A stretch of DNA of 64,000 nt from Opitutaceae bacterium (GCA_003151515.1 PLXS01000010.1:62001-126000), one strand, 5' to 3'. Numbered from the stretch's first letter, positions 37,601 through 44,886 are shown. Notes: generated from the letters alone by a model not told the origin. Made by a program: numbers and translations.

Positions 37601-39362
37601 CGCCGGCAATACCGCTACGATCTCCGGGGCGGTCACCCTTGGCGGCAACGCAACCGTGGACGCCGGCTCGGGCACGCTCGTCATGAGCGGGGGCGTCACC
37701 GGATCGGGCAACGGCCTCACGCTGACGGGCGCGGGGAACACCACCGTCAGCGGCGCCATCGCCACGGGAGCCGGCGCCGTGACCCTGAACGGAACGGGCG
37801 CGACGACCTTCTCGGGGGCGAACACCTACACGGGGATGACGACGGTCAACTCTGGCACGCTCAATCTGAACACGACCGCAATCGACGGGGGCCTCACGGT
37901 CAACGGCGGCACGGTCAACGACAACGCCTCAAACCAGTTCGCCTCTGCGTCGAGCCTCACGGTCAACGCCGGGGCGTTCAACCTCGGCAGCCATTCGGAA
38001 AGCGTGTCGAGCCTCGGCGGAACGTCCGGCGGCACGCTGGCCATCGGCACCGGGACGCTGACGATAAGCGGGACGGCCGCGACGACGTACGCCGGGGCCA
38101 TAACCGGCAGCGGGACCCTCGCCAACACGAACACCGGCCAACTCACCCTCACCGGGGCGAGCGCGGGCTTCACGGGGACCGTGAACCTGACCAACGGCGA
38201 GATCGTCGCCGGGACCACCAACGCGACGGGCACGGCGGCCGTCAACGTCTCCGGCACGGGCAACTTTGAGGTGCAGGGCGGCTCCACGATCGCGAGCAAC
38301 TTCAACCTTTCGACCAACGGGGCCGCCACGAACAACGGGGCGATCGAGAACACTTCTGGAAACAACACGCTGACCGGGTCGGTGACGACCTCGGCCAACT
38401 CGCGCCTCCAATCGGATTCGGGCACGCTGACCGCGAGCGGAGCCGTCGGGATCGCGAGCGGAACGACCCTCAACGTGGGAGGTGCTGGAAACACGACGAT
38501 AAACGGCGCGATCACGGGAACCAGCACGAGCGCCCTCACGAAGGATGGGACAGGGACGCTTGCCCTCGGCGCGGCCAACACGGGATTCCAGGGCTCCGCG
38601 ACGGTGACGGTCGGCACGCTCCAGTCCAACGTCGCAAACGCGCTTTCAAACGCCAAGTCGATCACGGTCAACTCGGGCGGCACGCTCCTGTCGAACGCCG
38701 CCAACTCCCTCGCGACCAGCGGAGCAATCACGGTCAACTCCGGCGGAACCCTGGCGCTGAACGGCACGAGTGACGCGCTCACCGGAGTTTTCAACAACGC
38801 GGGCACCCTGTCCTTTGGATCGGCGGGGGCCCTAACGCTGACGGGAAGCTCCGCCGTTCTCAGCGGCACGATCACCGGGACCGGCACCCTGACTCTGGGC
38901 GCGGGCGAGACCCTGACGCTCGGCGCGAACTTCAGCGACTCGGGCCTCAACATCGTGCTCGCGGGCGGCACGCTCAGGCTCAACGGGACCACGGACACCT
39001 TCGGAAGCCTGAGCGTCACGTCCTCCTCGATAGTCGACTTTGCCAGCCCAGCCGCCTCGATTTTCGCGGTGAGCGGCGTGACCCTCTCCGCGGGCGCCCA
39101 GCTCTCGGTTGGCGACTGGACCTACGGGACCGACTACTTCTACAGCAACAGCAGCCCGGGAACCATGGGATCGGCGCCGATCAACCAGATCGTGTTCAGC
39201 GGATTCTCCGGCAACCAGACCTACTGGAACACCAACACGGACGGGCCCGAGAACCTGCATGAGATCATGCCGATCCCGGAGCCCGCCACTTACGGGGCCA
39301 TTCTTGCAGGCGTATCCCTGGCCGGCATCATCCTGCGCCGCCGCCGGCGCGCCGCGGGTTAG
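34608..39362 (+). CDS. Giant autotransporter-type beta-strand repeat protein with PEP-CTERM tail (protein 2)
   Basis: This exported protein has about 1584 residues. The signal peptide (MIAVCLSVAMACLSAVAARA) is followed by NWTSPSSSLWGAAGNWS and then a very long beta-helix. At least seven copies of the autotransporter-associated repeat can be read, for example ANTYTGATTVSSGTL, LTKTGNGTLTLTGANTYTG, LTKTGAGTLVLGAASTYTG and LTKDGTGTLALGAANTGF. It ends IPEPATYGAILAGVSLAG followed by RRRRR, the PEP-CTERM pattern, and there is no barrel domain. ATGs at 34608, 34632 and 34647 all precede the signal core. It is very rich in Ser, Thr, Gly and Asn and probably forms part of the cell surface or matrix. 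Confidence 0.88.
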   Translation: MEKPIGRGMGARRMIAVCLSVAMACLSAVAARAQVVDNWTSPSSSLWGAAGNWSMGVPTNTSIATFNNAPGLETSFNLLPSSTAYSLVFASAGGANPYTFDTAGNQNANTLTLASGITNSDTAAITFYNTTTLGGSQTWTNNGGPLIFYGNVNLGSGSTGNTLTVAGSGAVDAGSVIADGGTSPGSLTYAGSGTLSLTAANTYTGATTVSSGTLNIQNAGALGTASNTSNTTVANGAVLQIEGNITTTNAGTLVLNGTGAGAGALQNISANNTWNSNVLLASNATISNATAGNVLYIGNSGGSSLFTLGSNTLTVDGAGDTFINSTLGVVGDTGGLTKNGTGTLTLWGYNSYYTGATVVNSGYLELVVGPMNSGWYGVNGSLTIGTGSLTNSATVDIWGAGNPVGQSYANQISPSSAVTLNAGGTLNVGVSTDTGSYTMNGGTVNIASGQTVTLTNGITSNTNSAHQTSQILGGALSMTSPTTTFSVAQDPTLSSDLTISSSISGSNLTKTGNGTLTLTGANTYTGTTTLSAGTIEANSSTALGTGAVAITAGTLGSTNSSSITNAITLQGNATLSGITTGGTLTQSGGSYNLIMANATQSGAVSLSANSTGYTLTAEVDSGTSTISGAVSNGGTGAGGLTKTGAGTLVLGAASTYTGATTVSAGTLQLAANNAIGSSSAVALNNSTLNLNGYSDKVGNLSFNNATINFGSGSPTNTLVFANLTSGTGVLTINGWTSGSTVLGATNSGIAASLLNEIYFTGSGSGSVEAGSLAIAGNGEGNAYFITPNNTFLTWTGGGAGSNWSTAANWGGTAPSTTAGSVQKLDFTGTTKLSPVMNNSYSVNALKFDSAAGAFSVGLGNNTLTLDGAVPSIMQQSASNETITTAGTGSVAFSTNGVIDVSGAGTLTISAPLTGTGSITKLSAGTLALSGANSGFSGAIAVDAGTLQVSGSNRVLGTGSTTVYSGGTLQVNGALSLSNAINLSGTGAGGVGALDATPGAGNTATISGAVTLGGNATVDAGSGTLVMSGGVTGSGNGLTLTGAGNTTVSGAIATGAGAVTLNGTGATTFSGANTYTGMTTVNSGTLNLNTTAIDGGLTVNGGTVNDNASNQFASASSLTVNAGAFNLGSHSESVSSLGGTSGGTLAIGTGTLTISGTAATTYAGAITGSGTLANTNTGQLTLTGASAGFTGTVNLTNGEIVAGTTNATGTAAVNVSGTGNFEVQGGSTIASNFNLSTNGAATNNGAIENTSGNNTLTGSVTTSANSRLQSDSGTLTASGAVGIASGTTLNVGGAGNTTINGAITGTSTSALTKDGTGTLALGAANTGFQGSATVTVGTLQSNVANALSNAKSITVNSGGTLLSNAANSLATSGAITVNSGGTLALNGTSDALTGVFNNAGTLSFGSAGALTLTGSSAVLSGTITGTGTLTLGAGETLTLGANFSDSGLNIVLAGGTLRLNGTTDTFGSLSVTSSSIVDFASPAASIFAVSGVTLSAGAQLSVGDWTYGTDYFYSNSSPGTMGSAPINQIVFSGFSGNQTYWNTNTDGPENLHEIMPIPEPATYGAILAGVSLAGIILRRRRRAAG

Positions 39363-39501
39363 GGCATGATCCGGGCGCCGCGTGACCCGGAGTCCGGCGC
39401 GCCAGTCCTGAGGTTGAGCCAAGGGGTCGCGGGCGCCCTCCTGGGCCTGGAAGAACCGGCTCTTGGCGCGTCTCGGCGGCCGGGGGCGTCGCCCGCGTCT
39501 C

Positions 39502-40176
39502 TCAACCCGAAGCCTGCGTGGCCCGGCGGTGGCGCTCCAGCACCGAGATGCCTTCCGCGTCCTCAAGGGCCAGCAGCTCCTCGGTCTTTAGGAACCTCGG
39601 CAGCGTCAGCAGGTAGCCGCCTCGCGCCGAAAGGTGCAGCGGGGTGTCCCCCGCCCGGTTGCGCGAACCCGCGAGCCTCGTCAGGGCCTCCTCGCTGATG
39701 TTGTGCAGGGCATGCCTCTTTGCCGCCATTTCGAACGGGGTCTCGTTGCGCGCGTTTGCCTGAAGCATTGCATCCGCCGTCAGCGCCGACTCCGGGAGCG
39801 CGTACCACGCGTTGTTCTCCGCCGCCCAGTGCAGGGGGGAGTATCCCTCGTCGTCGGTCAGCGCAATGGCGCCGGCCGTGCTAACCAGAAGCCCCCACGG
39901 CCTCAGTCCCGACTCCTCTCGAAACTCCTCCGACCGCAGCCTCAATTCGGCGGCGCGCACCTGCGCACGGCACTCGCTCGCCCTCCATTCGTCCGCCAGG
40001 GCGTCGGCCTCATTCAGCCGATAGGCCGCGATCTCCTGCTCGACGGCGTTAAGCACGTGTGTTCCTCCGGCTCCCCACGGATCACCCTGGCTCAGCGCCA
40101 GCACGGCATCCACGATGCGCTGGGTGCTCGTCAGTTCGTGGTCCCTGTGGGTCTGGGGTAGCTGGGACGTTTGCAT
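39502..40176 (-). CDS. Ankyrin-repeat protein
   Basis: This 224-residue protein has an N-terminal helical part (residues 1-100, with ADEWRASECRAQVRAAELRLRSEEF probably coiled) and then ankyrin repeats: DDEGYSPLHWAAENNAWYAL, NARNETPFEMAAKRHALHN and NRAGDTPLHLSARGGYL. There is no signal peptide, so it acts in the cytoplasm, presumably binding a protein partner. A consensus -10 box lies only 11 bases before its ATG. It is the first gene of an accessory block that also holds the SeqA-like and HTH-Fic genes. Confidence 0.8.
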   Translation of the reverse strand: MQTSQLPQTHRDHELTSTQRIVDAVLALSQGDPWGAGGTHVLNAVEQEIAAYRLNEADALADEWRASECRAQVRAAELRLRSEEFREESGLRPWGLLVSTAGAIALTDDEGYSPLHWAAENNAWYALPESALTADAMLQANARNETPFEMAAKRHALHNISEEALTRLAGSRNRAGDTPLHLSARGGYLLTLPRFLKTEELLALEDAEGISVLERHRRATQASG

Positions 40177-40187
40177 TGCTACCCCGT

Positions 40188-40193
40188 ATTATA
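40188..40193 (-). promoter_or_regulatory. Perfect -10 box (TATAAT) for the ankyrin gene
   Basis: On the reverse strand TATAAT ends 11 bases before the ATG of the ankyrin gene, inside an AT-rich island of about 35 bp. If used, transcription would start within a few bases of the start codon, giving a nearly leaderless mRNA. No strong -35 box at 17 bp is visible. Confidence 0.45.
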
Positions 40194-40414
40194 GCAGGAG
40201 TTTCTATAATAATTTTGTAAAACCCGCCTCCCCTATATCTGCCCCGTTTTTCCCCTCGCTTGAGCCTGTCCTTTGCGGCCGCCTGCGCCTTTCTTGCCTT
40301 CCTCCGGCGGGCGGGGGGCAGCGAGAGCCGGAACAGGATCTCAACCTGGCACGCCGCGATCCCGAGCCGTGCGACGCTGCGGCGATCGAACAGGCGCCGC
40401 GCGCACCCAGTCGT

Positions 40415-40942
40415 TCAGTTTGACCTAAGAATCGACAACGCCCCGGCCCGCCTGGGCGGGCGGCGGATCCCGATGACGCCGCATGCGAAGTCGATGACCC
40501 CCTCGCGGTAGCCGATGAACTCAAGCACGCGAGACAAGAACCGCCTCTTTGTCGCAGTGTCGATGTTCATGATCGCCCAGTAGTGCGTGCTGGGGATCTG
40601 CCGGGCCTGATTGTGCCGGCACTGCTCGACGATCTCCTCGCGCGTCATCCCAAGGAAGCGCCGGCCGCTCGGACTGCCGGACAACGACAGGATGAATCCC
40701 TTGAATTCCGATGAGTGCCTGGCCGCGATCCAGCCGAGGATTGCCAGGTACTTGTCTGCGTCGGAGAACTTCGTGCGGAACTCGGCGCTAAGCAGGTATC
40801 CGACGAGCGGCTCATCAGCTGAATCAGGCAGGGAGCGCACGTTGAGCAAATCCGCGAGCACGTCATTCGGGCTCTGGTGGAAACCGGACGTCAGCTTCTT
40901 GAGCTCCTCATAGACTTCGTCGCTGATCTCGATCTTTTTCAC
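40415..40942 (-). CDS. seqA: SeqA-like protein (negative modulator of replication initiation family)
   Basis: This 175-residue protein aligns along its whole length with E. coli SeqA (181 residues, compared from memory). The N-terminal oligomerisation domain reads MKKIEISDEVYEELKKLT against MKTIEVDDELYSYIASHT, including the S..D.L...L pattern after it. The C-terminal DNA-binding domain reads QIPSTHYWAIMNIDTATKRR against HVPGTPYWVITNTNTGRKCS, and ends FACGVI against KVCGTI. SeqA binds hemimethylated GATC through residues in the TNTN loop; here that loop is MNID, so one Asn is kept and the other is Asp. The linker is shorter and there is a 19-residue basic tail. No Dam methylase is in the window. 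SeqA is classically gammaproteobacterial, so this copy is unexpected. Confidence 0.8.
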   Translation of the reverse strand: MKKIEISDEVYEELKKLTSGFHQSPNDVLADLLNVRSLPDSADEPLVGYLLSAEFRTKFSDADKYLAILGWIAARHSSEFKGFILSLSGSPSGRRFLGMTREEIVEQCRHNQARQIPSTHYWAIMNIDTATKRRFLSRVLEFIGYREGVIDFACGVIGIRRPPRRAGALSILRSN

Positions 40943-40951
40943 TAAGACAGG

Positions 40952-40965
40952 TTAAACCGGTTTAA
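40952..40965. promoter_or_regulatory. Perfect 14-bp palindrome TTAAACCGGTTTAA before the SeqA-like gene
   Basis: This perfect palindrome starts 10 bases upstream of the SeqA-like start codon, over its expected ribosome-binding or promoter region. A second 10-bp palindrome, GTTTATAAAC, lies at 40969-40978. Such placement is typical of an autoregulatory operator; which protein binds is unknown. Confidence 0.5.
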
Positions 40966-41030
40966 TGTGTTTATAAACTCCGAAGTTAGCGTCACCGCAA
41001 TGAATTGACTCCCTCGCGCTGGAAGGCTGA

Positions 41031-41114
41031 TTACATCTTTACTGTTGTATTATGGACCAATATTACATCTTTTAGATTGTCTTTTTAGCTATCATCACAT
41101 CTCTTACGTTGTAT
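41031..41114 (+). repeat. Three 20-bp operator-like direct repeats on an exact 32-bp pitch
   Basis: Copies lie at 41031-41050, 41063-41082 and 41095-41114 with consensus TTACATCTTTTACGTTGTAT. Each differs from the consensus at two or three positions. Each is itself an imperfect dyad (TACA-N-C ... G-N-TGTA). Starts are exactly 32 bp apart, close to three helical turns, and the third copy covers the ATG of the HTH gene at 41113. This strongly suggests cooperative binding sites for that HTH protein, giving autorepression. Confidence 0.72.
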
Positions 41115-41529
41115 GGGTGAACCCAGAAAAGTCCTCGTTCAGGCCCTCGACGTTGCCATCTCAGGCAACATCTCAACGGCGCCCGCGTCAAAGCCCACCA
41201 GGGGATGGCTGCGCGCCGCGCGAAAGGCGCTGCACATGACCCAGAGCCAGATGGCCAAGAGGCTGGGCATGAAGCAGCAGGCGTATGCGAACATCGAGGT
41301 GCGCGAACAGACCGAGAGGGTTTCCCTGGAGACCTTGCGGCGGGCGGCCGGCGCGCTCGACTGCGACCTGATCTACGCGCTCGTACCGAAGAAGGCGATC
41401 GCCGCGACCTTCACGGAACTGTCGGCCAAGTACGATCCCGACCTGGGACTGCGCAAGGCCACGGAGCACTCGATGGCCCTCGAGGGCCAGGTGCCGCGCC
41501 TTCCGGCGCCTAAGAGCGAACCCGAATGA
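41113..41529 (+). CDS. HTH regulator of the mobile mystery protein A family
   Basis: This 138-residue protein has a Cro/CI-type HTH at about residues 36-80 (ARKALHMTQSQMAKRLGMKQ followed by QAYANIEVREQT). Size, order and the partner gene match mobile mystery protein A (TIGR02612), known from mobile and variable genome regions. It probably represses its own operon, acting on the three repeats that lead up to and overlap its start. The downstream Fic-type gene overlaps its stop by ATGA, so the two are translationally coupled, as in toxin-antitoxin modules. Whether it also binds and inhibits the partner is not known. Confidence 0.85.
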   Translation: MGEPRKVLVQALDVAISGNISTAPASKPTRGWLRAARKALHMTQSQMAKRLGMKQQAYANIEVREQTERVSLETLRRAAGALDCDLIYALVPKKAIAATFTELSAKYDPDLGLRKATEHSMALEGQVPRLPAPKSEPE

Positions 41530-42119
41530 GCCACGCGATCATCGCCAGGGATGGCCGCACGTCGCTTACGCCGGACGAGCAGCTTGGCCTAAAGCTGAGC
41601 ATCCTGACGCACGCGGAACTCGACGCGAACGAGCGGCTGAACATCGACACGGCGAGGAAATGGGCGATGAACCCGAGGGTGCTTCGCCGGGCAAAGGCGC
41701 TGCGCGACGACTTCGCCCGGGAGCTCCACAAGAGGATGTTCAACAAGGTCTGGAAATGGGCCGGGAAATACCGGACCACGGAACGCAACCTGGGATGGGA
41801 GCCTTACCGGATCATCGAGGGCGTCCACAATGCCCTCATGGACGCCCATTATCAGTTCGTCCACCACGTCTACCCTCCCCAGGAAACGGCGATCCGGATG
41901 CACTACCGCATGGTCGTCATCCATCCGTGGGTCAATGGAAACGGCCGCCATGCGCGGCTCCTTGCGGACTCCGCCCTGGCCGCATGGGGCGGACCCGCCC
42001 TCTCATGGGGCGTGAAGGCCAGCTCAGCCAAGCCGGGGATGGCGCGACGCCTCTATATTGATGCGCTGCGGCGCGCGGACGCCGGCGACATCGCGCCTCT
42101 GATCAAGTTCTGCCGCTAG
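41526..42119 (+). CDS. Fic-domain protein of the mobile mystery protein B family
   Basis: This 197-residue Fic/Doc-fold protein carries the motif HPWVNGNGRHARLLAD. Canonical Fic AMP-transferases have HPFx(D/E)GNGRxxR; here Trp replaces Phe and Asn replaces the acidic residue that binds Mg2+. The catalytic His and the GNGR anion-binding loop with the final Arg are intact. Order and size match mobile mystery protein B (TIGR02613). It may modify a target by nucleotidyl or phosphoryl transfer or be an altered-specificity toxin. It overlaps the HTH gene by four bases. Confidence 0.87.
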   Translation: MSHAIIARDGRTSLTPDEQLGLKLSILTHAELDANERLNIDTARKWAMNPRVLRRAKALRDDFARELHKRMFNKVWKWAGKYRTTERNLGWEPYRIIEGVHNALMDAHYQFVHHVYPPQETAIRMHYRMVVIHPWVNGNGRHARLLADSALAAWGGPALSWGVKASSAKPGMARRLYIDALRRADAGDIAPLIKFCR

Positions 42120-42126
42120 GCAGCAT

Positions 42127-42144
42127 GGCGCGGGCCTGCGCGCC
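42127..42144 (+). terminator. Hairpin after the HTH-Fic operon
   Basis: A GC-only inverted repeat, GGCGCG-GGCCTG-CGCGCC, begins eight bases after the Fic stop codon. It lacks a following T tract, so it may be a weak or factor-assisted terminator or an mRNA-stabilising hairpin. Confidence 0.3.
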
Positions 42145-42288
42145 GTGCAAAGGGATCGGCGCCCGGGATTCGTGCGCTAGGGCTGCGGTGCTCAGCCGCA
42201 AACCCTGTGCAGGCCGGCCACTGGGTCCGTAACATTCCTGTAACCATTTCGAATTTCGGGCGTCCGTATCACTTATGTACCGGTGACC

Positions 42289-44886
42289 ATGCACTGCCAC
42301 CCGTCCAGTCCATGGGTGACGGCCGCCCCTTGCGCGAGAGGGCGGCTAGGTGGACGGTTTCTCTCGTTGCTCGTGTGGGTGGCATCTCTTGGAGCGGCCG
42401 GCGCCGCTTCGGCCCAGAGCACGACCCCGCCCCCCATCTCGATAAGCCAGAACAGCACCCAGGTTGCTGCCGGGATGATTTTTCTGACGCCCTCCCCTCT
42501 CGGTGCACTCCCGCCTGACGAGGTCGCGAGCACCGGCCCCGAGATCGTCGACAGCCAGGGCAGGGCCGTCTGGTTCCTTCCGCTTCCCGCCGGCCAGGTG
42601 TCGTCTGACCTCAGGGTGCAGACCTACATGGGAAAGACCGTCCTTACCTGGGGGCAGGGAACCGGTTTCCAGGTGACCGTGCCGGGGTCGACCACGGATT
42701 ACATCTGCGACACGTCCTACAACGTCATCGCGAGCTTCCAGGCGGGCAACGGATACAACGCCGACCTCCACGAGTTCCTCGTTACGCCGCAGAACACCGC
42801 CCTGATCACGGTGTATGCCAACGTGCCAATGGACCTCTCCTCCATGGGCGGCCCGGCGAACGGGACGGTGGTCGAGGGCATAGTCCAGGAGATAGACATC
42901 GCCACAGGGGCGGTCGTCTTCGAATGGCACAGCCTGGACCACGTCCCCCTGTCCGACAGCTACGTGGGGGCGCCGTCGTCGGGCGCATACGACTACTTCC
43001 ACATCAACTCGGTGAACCTGGACACCGACGGCAACCTGCTGGTCTCGTCGCGCCACACGTGGACCGTATACAAGGTTAACCGGACCACGGGCGCGGTCAT
43101 ATGGAGGCTCGGCGGAAAGAGCACCGACTTCACCCTTGGCCCCGGTCTGCCGTTCGCCTGGCAGCACAACGCGGTGGCGGTCGATTCGCAGACGATCCGC
43201 ATCTTTGACAACGAGTCGGACGGAGTCCCCGTCCTGCCGGCATCCCGGGTCATCTGGGTGCAGCACGACGACACCACGATGACGGCGACGCTCGTGAGGT
43301 CGATCCAGCACCCGGACGGGCTATCCGTCCCGGCGGAGGGCGACGGGCAGGCCCTCTCGAACGGGGACACGTTCGTCGGCTGGGGCATCCTCGGCCGGTA
43401 CTCGGAGTTCGACCCGAACGGCAACCTGATCTACGATGCAAGCCTTCCCCCGGGCTACAACGACTACAGGTCCTACCGATTCCCGTGGGCCGCCACGCCC
43501 ACCGGCAGCCCATCGGTGTTGGCCCAGACGAATGGCGCCGGGACGACCGCGGTCCATGCGGTGTGGAACGGCGCGACCCAGGTCGCCACCTGGACCATCC
43601 TCGGCGGATCGGCCCCGGGCGCGCTCAGCGAGGTCGGCACCATGGCATGGAACGGACTCGACACATCGACGACCGTCCAGGGCCTGTACAGCTACGTGGA
43701 GGTGGTCGCGACCGATGCTTCGGGCGCGGCGGTGGGCACGAGCCAGGCGCAGGGGGTCGCTCCCGCTTTCGCCACGCAGCCCGCCTCGCAGACCATAGCC
43801 CCGGGGACGACGGTCGTATTCAGCGCCACCCTGGCCGGGGGCTCGGCCGCGTACCAGTGGTATCTCAACGGGGCCGCCCTGTCGGACGGCCCCAGCGGCA
43901 GCGCCACCGTCTCCGGCTCGGCCGCCGACACCCTCGTCGTGACCGCCGCAGGAACCGCGAACGCGGGTTCGTACGCCTGCGTCCTGACGAGCGCCACCGA
44001 GGCGACGACCTCGGCGCCGGCCGTGCTGACGGTGCTCGACACGACGGACGTCGGCCGACTCACCAATGTCTCGGCCAGGGCCATAGTGGGCATGGGAAGC
44101 AACGTCCTGATCGCGGGGTTTGTCGTCGGCGGCCAGCAGGCCTCGGGAGCCCAGGACCTGCTGATCCGGGCCTCCGGCCCGGCGCTGCAGGCCTTCGGGA
44201 TCACCGATGCGCTTGCTGACCCCGAGCTGCAGCTGACGTTCGTCGGATCCCCCGCCCCGGCGACCCGGCTCGTCACAAACTGGAACGGGAACGCGACGAT
44301 CGCGCAGACCGCCGCCGCGGTTGGGGCGTTCCCATGGACGAACCCCGCGAGCCTCGACTCCGCGTTCGTGCACGAATTCCACATGGGCTCGCACACCGTC
44401 GAGGTGCTTGGCGCGAGCGGCGACACCGGCGTGGCCCTCGCTGAGGTCTACGACGCGACCCCGCAGGGAAGCTACACCTCCTCCATCCCGCACCTCACCA
44501 ACGTCTCGGCGAGGGCCTGGGTGGGCACGGGCGCCAATATCCTGATCGCGGGATTTGTCGTGGGAGGCTCCACCTCGAAGACCGTCCTCATCCGGGCATC
44601 CGGGCCGGCCCTCTCGCCATTTGGCGTGGCCGGCGCCCTGCCCGATCCCCAGATCCAGGTCTTCAGCGGCGCTTCGCCAAGCCCCTTCGCGTCAAACAGC
44701 GGATGGAACGGCAACCCCGCCATCGCGGCCGCCGCCGCCTCGGTGGGGGCCTTCCCGTGGCAGGACCCCTCGAGCCACGACTCCGCGGTTCTTGTGACGC
44801 TCCCCCCGGGCGCCTACACGGCCCAGGTGCAGGGCCAGGGCGCAGACTCGGGCGTCGCCCTGGTCGAGGTCTACGAGGTCCAGTAA
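42289..44886 (+). CDS. Exported arylsulfotransferase-like protein with Ig-like and duplicated C-terminal domains
   Basis: This exported protein has about 865 residues. After the signal (LLVWVASLGAAGAASA) comes an arylsulfotransferase-type propeller at about 45-400, with the motifs YNADLHEFLVTPQ, DYFHINSVNLDTDG, WRLGGKSTDF and WQHNAVAV carrying the conserved histidines. An Ig-like domain follows at about 485-585 (FATQPASQTIAPGTTVVFSA, AYQWYLNGA). The C-terminus is a tandem pair of domains of about 120 residues, each starting LTNVSARAxVGxG and containing LIAGFVVGG and LLIRASGPAL or VLIRASGPAL. A GTG at 42283 is an alternative start. Despite the name, the substrate and even sulfotransfer activity are unproven. 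Confidence 0.85.
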   Translation: MHCHPSSPWVTAAPCARGRLGGRFLSLLVWVASLGAAGAASAQSTTPPPISISQNSTQVAAGMIFLTPSPLGALPPDEVASTGPEIVDSQGRAVWFLPLPAGQVSSDLRVQTYMGKTVLTWGQGTGFQVTVPGSTTDYICDTSYNVIASFQAGNGYNADLHEFLVTPQNTALITVYANVPMDLSSMGGPANGTVVEGIVQEIDIATGAVVFEWHSLDHVPLSDSYVGAPSSGAYDYFHINSVNLDTDGNLLVSSRHTWTVYKVNRTTGAVIWRLGGKSTDFTLGPGLPFAWQHNAVAVDSQTIRIFDNESDGVPVLPASRVIWVQHDDTTMTATLVRSIQHPDGLSVPAEGDGQALSNGDTFVGWGILGRYSEFDPNGNLIYDASLPPGYNDYRSYRFPWAATPTGSPSVLAQTNGAGTTAVHAVWNGATQVATWTILGGSAPGALSEVGTMAWNGLDTSTTVQGLYSYVEVVATDASGAAVGTSQAQGVAPAFATQPASQTIAPGTTVVFSATLAGGSAAYQWYLNGAALSDGPSGSATVSGSAADTLVVTAAGTANAGSYACVLTSATEATTSAPAVLTVLDTTDVGRLTNVSARAIVGMGSNVLIAGFVVGGQQASGAQDLLIRASGPALQAFGITDALADPELQLTFVGSPAPATRLVTNWNGNATIAQTAAAVGAFPWTNPASLDSAFVHEFHMGSHTVEVLGASGDTGVALAEVYDATPQGSYTSSIPHLTNVSARAWVGTGANILIAGFVVGGSTSKTVLIRASGPALSPFGVAGALPDPQIQVFSGASPSPFASNSGWNGNPAIAAAAASVGAFPWQDPSSHDSAVLVTLPPGAYTAQVQGQGADSGVALVEVYEVQ

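Noticed and set aside
40177..40414. Small open frames between the ankyrin and SeqA-like genes
   Set aside because: Their translations are Arg/Ser-rich and change across frames without start signals; only the AT-rich promoter near 40190-40220 looks meaningful.
40415..40942. GATC sites in and around the SeqA-like gene, including a pair 6 bp apart at 40925-40934
   Set aside because: GATC is frequent throughout this sequence, so the pair inside the coding region is not convincing evidence of SeqA-type autoregulation.
41031..41114. Replication-origin iterons
   Set aside because: The three repeats could resemble plasmid iterons, but no replication initiator is present and the third covers a regulator's start codon, so an operator is the simpler reading.
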